DNA of 64,000 bases, taken from the NCBI RefSeq assembly GCF_002159555.1, contig NZ_NFIV01000005.1, positions 159,861 through 223,860 on the forward strand, read 5' to 3'. This document shows positions 59,992 through 64,000 of this stretch, one piece after another. Position 1 is the stretch's first letter; each line of letters opens with the position of its first letter. The translations under genes and the position numbers were made by a program. Origin of the DNA: Muribaculum sp. An289. Lineage in GTDB: Bacteria > Bacteroidota > Bacteroidia > Bacteroidales > UBA932. The notes beneath the pieces were generated by a model. That model was not told the DNA's origin, did no database searches, and saw only the letters and a program-made list of their open reading frames with translations.

Positions 59992-61446
59992 ATGATTTTT
60001 AACAATAGAGTGTTTTTTTGCTTGTTTTCCATTGTGCTGGCGGTGGCATCCTTGTCTTCGTGCGACAAGCAGGGACCGGATGATCCGGATTTTACCGAAG
60101 TAATCGGAAACAGCATATTCGTTCCAAATTCTGCCGGGGAAACGGTAACCGTCCGGATGGAATTTGATGAAGACTGGTATATCGAAAATGACTCGCCTTG
60201 GTATACCGTCAGGCCGATGAGGGGAAGTGCCGGTACGGCACAGATTACAGTAAGCGTTCTTACAGAAAATAATGATTTGAAGGAACGGCTGTTAGGCTTC
60301 CATATAATCACAGGCGATATTGACAACGTGTATTATGTGATTCAGGATGGCGTTCCGGGATTCAATATAACGGAAAGCGATGCTGAATGCGTAAGGGAAG
60401 GCGGCAATCTTGTCGTTACGGTAGAAGGAAACGTCAAGTACGATGTGTCCTGCGAGGAAGATTGGTTGACAGTCAATAGTGTACAATACGACTCCACGCT
60501 GTTGGCGGACGGCTATAGCTATTCCAAATATATGGTGTCAAAGATAAACCTGTCTGTCGAGGCCAATGATTCCGATTTCCGTAAGGCAGATCTTATGCTG
60601 ACTTCCAATTCGGAAGATTCGACGACGGCCATAGTTACCGTGGAGCAAATGGGCGACCTGGTGGCTGATTACGACAGGCAGTTTATCAGGCGTTCGATCG
60701 TAATGAGGATGACTGCTACATGGTGCGGTTTCTGCCCTTTCATGAACTATGGACTTGAATCGGCCAGTGAACAGTATCCGGACCACATAATTCCGATAAA
60801 TATTCATGAGAGCACTTCGGAAGGCGGATTGGCTTTTCCTGGCTATTATGACTTTTCTAGTTTCTTCGGTGTAGAGTCTCTCCCTGAAGGATATACCAAT
60901 TACTATGCATACTTGCCTAATATTTCGTCTACAGCTTTGGCTGCGGAATATTTTGAAAATTTAGCAAGGGAGGCTACAGGCAACCTGCCTTCCAATACAG
61001 TCATCGGTGGTTATGCGGTCTTGGAGGACGACGCCATAAGCGCGGATATTTATGTCGCATCGAAAGATGCCGGTGAGTACGCACTTTGCGTATATCTGCT
61101 TGAGGACGGCATCATTCATGATCAAGCATACCAAAGCGGCTCGGATGAAGGCAAGGACTATGTCCACAATAATGTATTGCGCGCTTCCATCACCGACAAT
61201 CTCTTGTACGGCGAGGCCTTCTCGGCACAGTCGAACGGAACGCAAAAATTCCACTTTGATTTCTCTGTACCATATAATGTAGAGAACCAGGACAATCTTC
61301 ATGTCGTTGCTTTTACATTGCGTGAAGGCACATATAGCGGTTCTACCGCAATAGGGTTCGTGGAATATAAAGACTATGGTTACATTGTGGACAATGCAGT
61401 CAATTTGCATTTGGGGCAGATTGAAAACTATGCCTACGAAGAATAA
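59992..61446 (+). CDS. BACON plus Omp28-like (thioredoxin-fold) lipoprotein (operon gene 3)
   Basis: This encodes 484 residues. The lipoprotein signal ends in VASLSSC (Cys22). Two BACON-like modules (residues about 40-115 and 120-215; PWYTVRPMRGSAGTAQITVSV in part, EDWLTVNSVQYD, TAIVTVEQMG) precede an Omp28-related domain. That domain has the thioredoxin-like active site MTATWCGFCPFMNY, with CxxC at about residues 242-245, then HIIPINIHESTSEGG and a C-terminal beta sandwich (HVVAFTLREGTYSGS). The CxxC suggests a redox or disulfide role at the outer surface, which is unproven for this family. It lies 29 nt after gene 2. Confidence 0.8.
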   Translation: MIFNNRVFFCLFSIVLAVASLSSCDKQGPDDPDFTEVIGNSIFVPNSAGETVTVRMEFDEDWYIENDSPWYTVRPMRGSAGTAQITVSVLTENNDLKERLLGFHIITGDIDNVYYVIQDGVPGFNITESDAECVREGGNLVVTVEGNVKYDVSCEEDWLTVNSVQYDSTLLADGYSYSKYMVSKINLSVEANDSDFRKADLMLTSNSEDSTTAIVTVEQMGDLVADYDRQFIRRSIVMRMTATWCGFCPFMNYGLESASEQYPDHIIPINIHESTSEGGLAFPGYYDFSSFFGVESLPEGYTNYYAYLPNISSTALAAEYFENLAREATGNLPSNTVIGGYAVLEDDAISADIYVASKDAGEYALCVYLLEDGIIHDQAYQSGSDEGKDYVHNNVLRASITDNLLYGEAFSAQSNGTQKFHFDFSVPYNVENQDNLHVVAFTLREGTYSGSTAIGFVEYKDYGYIVDNAVNLHLGQIENYAYEE

Positions 61447-61459
61447 ATGAAATTGTGTT

Positions 61460-61789
61460 ATGAAGAGGATTATTTATTGTTTTATAGCCGTTATGGCTTT
61501 GGCGTTTACAGCATCTTGCGAAAAGGCTTCTCAAGGCCTTGTGCTTGTTGCCGACAAGACCGAATTTGTCGCAGACGGGGAAGATGAGGTTTCGTTTACC
61601 ATAATGAAAGACGGAGAAGACATAACCCATACGCCCGGTGTCAGCGTATGCTGTGAGGGAACTTTGTCTACTTGTCTTCCTCCGAGCGAAAACGGTTTCA
61701 AATTCTCGACTTCGATTGCGGGCGAATATATTTTCTCTGCATCTTACGAGGGAGAACATTCGGAACCGGTGACGGTCAATGCAATTTGA
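61460..61789 (+). CDS. Small Ig-like lipoprotein (operon gene 4)
   Basis: This encodes 109 residues. The signal ends in LAFTASC (Cys20). The remaining 89 residues form one Ig-like (invasin/BIG-type) domain: LVLVADKTEFVADGEDEVSF and TIMKDGEDITHTPGVSV, CCEGT, ending in GEYIFSASYEGEHSEPVTV. Larger Omp28-type lipoproteins in related bacteria carry such a domain at their N-terminus, so this may be a separated domain that works with gene 3, 13 nt upstream. A strong terminator follows 60 nt later. Confidence 0.7.
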   Translation: MKRIIYCFIAVMALAFTASCEKASQGLVLVADKTEFVADGEDEVSFTIMKDGEDITHTPGVSVCCEGTLSTCLPPSENGFKFSTSIAGEYIFSASYEGEHSEPVTVNAI

Positions 61790-61848
61790 ATACGGGAATA
61801 ATCGCTAATGGATAATGCGGGAAATTGTTCCCGATAACGATGAGAGTG

Positions 61849-61888
61849 GTGGGGATGTGTCAAAATCTGACTTTTGACACATCCCCAC
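61849..61888 (+). terminator. 17-bp terminator after the lipoprotein operon
   Basis: GTGGGGATGTGTCAAAA (61849-61865) and TTTTGACACATCCCCAC (61872-61888) form a perfect 17-bp stem with a 6-nt loop. A second, weaker hairpin AAGGCGTG/CACGCCTT follows at 61895-61921. Confidence 0.82.
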
Positions 61889-62016
61889 TCCTTTAAGGCG
61901 TGTAAGAATTATGCACGCCTTCTCTCTTGTTCATGCGGCTTCCGATTTACGGAGGCAATGACTGCGAAGTGAAAATAATTTTTTGCAGAAAAACATATTG
62001 GATTAAAAAAAATTAC

Positions 62017-62024
62017 TATATTTG
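62017..62024 (+). promoter_or_regulatory. -7 box TATATTTG for the tRNA
   Basis: TATATTTG at 62017-62024 lies 42 nt before the tRNA 5' end. Confidence 0.5.
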
Positions 62025-62066
62025 CACTCCAATTCGAGATTACAGTTTTGTAATACATGATGGAAC

Positions 62067-62141
62067 GGTCCCATAGCTCAGTTGGTTAGTAGCACCTGAC
62101 TCATAATCAGGGGGTCCTTGGTTCAAGCCCAAGTGGGACCA
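62067..62141 (+). tRNA. tRNA with CAT anticodon (elongator Met, or Ile2)
   Basis: Acceptor GGTCCCA with TGGGACC and discriminator A at 62141. The anticodon arm CCTGA-CTCATAA-TCAGG gives CAT, and the T-arm contains GGTTCAAGCC. The D-loop (GTTGGTTAGTAGC) is one base longer than usual. A CAT anticodon can be elongator Met or lysidine-modified Ile2; the GGTCCC acceptor resembles Bacteroides elongator Met. Confidence 0.88.
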
Positions 62142-62171
62142 CGAAACGGTCTGAAAAGACCTTTATGATTC

Positions 62172-62204
62172 AAGCACTTGCATAAAAATGCAGGTGCTTT
62201 TTTT
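62172..62204 (+). terminator. Terminator of the CAT tRNA
   Basis: AAGCACTTGCA and TGCAGGTGCTT pair (one G-T) around ATAAAAA-like loop sequence, followed by a run of T. The group II intron begins within a few tens of bases after it. Confidence 0.82.
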
Positions 62205-64000
62205 CGGTTCGCCTAGCACGAACATTCTCTAAGCGGTGCAAGTCTGTAACACGCCCGATAGCGGGAAGTGTATAGCCAAGAGCAAGGGTGTCCATCGTGA
62301 GTTGGAATCTGAAGGAAGCTGGCGGCAAACATCTGGCCTGACGTACAGGAACTTGATATAAGGCTAATGGGCATGGATAAGACTACCGAACAAGTCAAAG
62401 TCCGATAGCTATACGGAAATGCCCTAAGTAAATCAAGCAGGTATAAGATGGAAAGAGCATGTCCTTAACTGGGGAGGTCTCATGGACGTGCGGAGGATGA
62501 ATTTCCGAAGTACGGAGTAAAGCTAGCCATGAGAAGTCAGCAGAGGCCATAGTACCCGATTATTTTTTTACTCAACTCGGGGAAGGGCTGAACCATTAGT
62601 CAATTGAGCAGTAAATGAAAGCCACTCCATGAAGGGAAGAATGCAGAAAATACCGAGGTCAACCGATAGCCACCCTCAAAATGATAGCACGGAATGCGAA
62701 AGCTATGAGGGGGTGCAGACCTTCATGGACATGACTGAAAACAACCTCAAGGAAGTGCAATTTGGACGTGGAAACCTATTGGAGTTCATCCTCTCGCCGG
62801 ATAACCTTAACCGTGCTTACCTGCAAGTCAAGCGCAATCACGGCAGTGGTGGAGTAGACGGACTGTCGACCGAGGAATTGGGCGGCTATCTGAAAGGACA
62901 CAAAGATGAACTTGTGGAATCCTTGAAATCGGGCAGATACCGCCCGAGTCCTGTCCTCCGTGTGGAAATCCCGAAGGATAATGGCAAGAAACGTCCCCTT
63001 GTTATCCCGACGGTGGTGGACAGGGTAATCCAACAGGCCATCAGCCAAATACTGAATCCCATCTATGAACGCCAGTTCAGTGACAACAGCTTTGGCTTCC
63101 GCCCTCATCGAAGCTGCCACAAGGCATTGAGGCGGGCGCAGGAATATGTCACCCAAGGTTATAAATACTGCGTGTGCCTTGACCTTGAACGCTTTTTCGA
63201 CACGGTGAACCACGCCATGCTGATAAGGGTACTTTCCCGCACCATACGTGACGGACGTGTAATATCCCTCATCCACAAGTACCTTACGGCAGGCGTCATG
63301 TTCAGCCGCAGCTATGAGGAAAGTGTGGAAGGTGTTCCCCAAGGCGGTCCGTTAAGCCCTCTGTTGGCAAACATCATGCTTAACGAACTCGACAAGGAAC
63401 TCGCCCGCAGGGGTCACAAGTTTGTCCGCTATGCAGACGACTGCATGATATTAGTCCGTAGCAAGCGTGCAGCAGAACGCGTTCGTGAGAGCATCGCCAC
63501 TTTTATCGAATCACGGCTTCACCTTAAAGTGAACCGGGAAAAGACAGAAGTGTCATACGCGGGCAGGGTGAAGTATTTGGGTTACTCTTTCTATATGATG
63601 AACGGGCAATGCCGTCTGCGCCTTCATCCCAAGTCAGTTACTAAGATGAAAGCGAAACTGAAAGAACTGACCTCAAGGAGTAAGGGTTGGGGCTACGCAA
63701 AACTGAAAGACAAGCTGAACCGATTCATCAATGGTTGGATGAACTACTTTAAATTGGCTGATATGCGTAACATCCTCCAATCGACGGATGAGTGGCTTCG
63801 TCACAGAATACGGAGTTATGTCTGGAAGAGTTGGAAGAAAGTCGGCGCAAGGTTCAGGAATCTCGTGAGATGCGGCATAGACAGGTGGCGAGCTTGGCAA
63901 TGGGCCAATACCCGTGGTGGATATTGGAACACGGCAGGAAGTCCGATACTATGCCGAGCCATGAATAACGAGAGGCTAAAACTTCAAGGCTACCCTTGCC
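62205..64000 (+). mobile_element. Group II intron (5' part; continues beyond the window)
   Basis: About 420 nt of structured non-coding sequence (roughly 62210-62628) precede a reverse transcriptase/maturase gene. It includes a 5' element CGCCCGATAGCGGG resembling the opening hairpin of group II introns, and many GAAA/GTAAG-like tertiary contacts, the expected layout of domains I-III with the ORF in domain IV. The exact 5' boundary is uncertain (between about 62210 and 62260). The element lies directly after a tRNA terminator, the target preference of bacterial class C introns. Domains V-VI are outside the window. Confidence 0.8.
62629..64000 (+). CDS. ltrA: Group II intron reverse transcriptase/maturase (3' end outside window)
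   Basis: The frame is open from the ATG at 62629 to the window end, at least 457 codons. RT motifs are visible: the N-terminal AYLQVKRNHGSGGVDGLS, PSPVLRVEIPKDNGKKRPL in modified form, FSDNSFGFRPHRSCHKAL, GVPQGGPLSPLLANIMLNEL, and the catalytic FVRYADDCMILV. The maturase (GIIM) domain follows with LNRFINGWMNYFKLADM. The end has AWQWANTRGGYWNTAGSPIL, a C-terminal module common in Bacteroidota introns. No HNH endonuclease motif is seen in the visible part. The protein assists splicing and reverse-transcribes the intron during retrohoming. Confidence 0.92.
   Translation, partial: MKGRMQKIPRSTDSHPQNDSTECESYEGVQTFMDMTENNLKEVQFGRGNLLEFILSPDNLNRAYLQVKRNHGSGGVDGLSTEELGGYLKGHKDELVESLKSGRYRPSPVLRVEIPKDNGKKRPLVIPTVVDRVIQQAISQILNPIYERQFSDNSFGFRPHRSCHKALRRAQEYVTQGYKYCVCLDLERFFDTVNHAMLIRVLSRTIRDGRVISLIHKYLTAGVMFSRSYEESVEGVPQGGPLSPLLANIMLNELDKELARRGHKFVRYADDCMILVRSKRAAERVRESIATFIESRLHLKVNREKTEVSYAGRVKYLGYSFYMMNGQCRLRLHPKSVTKMKAKLKELTSRSKGWGYAKLKDKLNRFINGWMNYFKLADMRNILQSTDEWLRHRIRSYVWKSWKKVGARFRNLVRCGIDRWRAWQWANTRGGYWNTAGSPILCRAMNNERLKLQGYPC

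Overview
The window is a chromosomal segment of a Bacteroidota bacterium, most likely order Bacteroidales and perhaps Rikenellaceae (Alistipes-like). The reasons are the -7 element TAnnTTTG found ahead of many genes, the near absence of Shine-Dalgarno sites, the many Bacteroidota-type lipoproteins (BACON, fimbrillin-like, Omp28-like, S41), a DPP5-like peptidase, and the rpsL-rpsG-fusA-rpsJ order. The family level is a guess from overall gene style.

Layout. 1-1620: end of rpsB, tsf, a terminator and tRNA-Pro. 1.7-2.9 kb: composite palindromic repeat, a 16-bp tandem array and a RAYT-type transposase. 3.0-8.3 kb: envelope genes (barrel protein, S41 lipoprotein, a frameshifted TPR/AraC regulator, two BACON/FN3-like lipoproteins). 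8.4-10.5 kb: an HxlR regulator divergent from an NTF2-like gene and two flavodoxin-fold reductases. 10.5-11.3 kb: a restriction-modification remnant. 11.3-19.3 kb: housekeeping genes (alkaline phosphatase, kbl, S9 peptidase, rmuC, patatin, thioesterase, marC). 19.3-23.3 kb: a chimeric pseudogene, DUF2284 and nitronate monooxygenase-like genes, and two repeat-rich intergenic stretches. 23.3-31.1 kb: AAA ATPase, a WYL fragment, a Crp/Fnr regulator, two Lcl/fimbrillin-like lipoproteins, an ARMT1/DUF89-like gene broken by one TGA, and a HAD hydrolase. 31.7-32.5 kb: BASS transporter.

32.7-43.05 kb is an AT-rich accessory island ending at the 3' end of a tRNA-Leu. It carries a complete DpnII-type system (two methylases and the endonuclease), an FRG-domain protein, an IS481 remnant, a candidate graspetide locus (small ORF plus MvdC/MvdD-like ATP-grasp), two related UDG-like proteins (one membrane-anchored), a membrane protein, a PD-(D/E)XK protein, an orphan gene and a WYL regulator. 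It reads as a defence/specialised-metabolism island.

43.5-49.0 kb is a shikimate cluster, aroB - aroD::aroA(N) - eamA - aroA(C) - aroC, in which the EPSP synthase coding sequence is split in two by about 1.2 kb carrying a transporter gene. 49.0-53.8 kb: rsgA, a prenyl synthase, a U32 peptidase and a MATE exporter. 53.8-57.35 kb: the str operon plus rpsJ, closed by a strong terminator rather than continuing into rplC. 57.5-61.9 kb: a four-gene lipoprotein operon. The window ends with a CAT-anticodon tRNA, its terminator, and a group II intron whose reverse transcriptase runs off the end.

Two themes recur. Short in-frame tandem duplications lie in poorly conserved loops of otherwise conserved enzymes (AroB, AroC, DUF2284, RAYT). 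A dispersed core-hairpin-core repeat is present, one copy of which sits beside the RAYT gene. No similarity search was run; family names come from motifs read in the translations.
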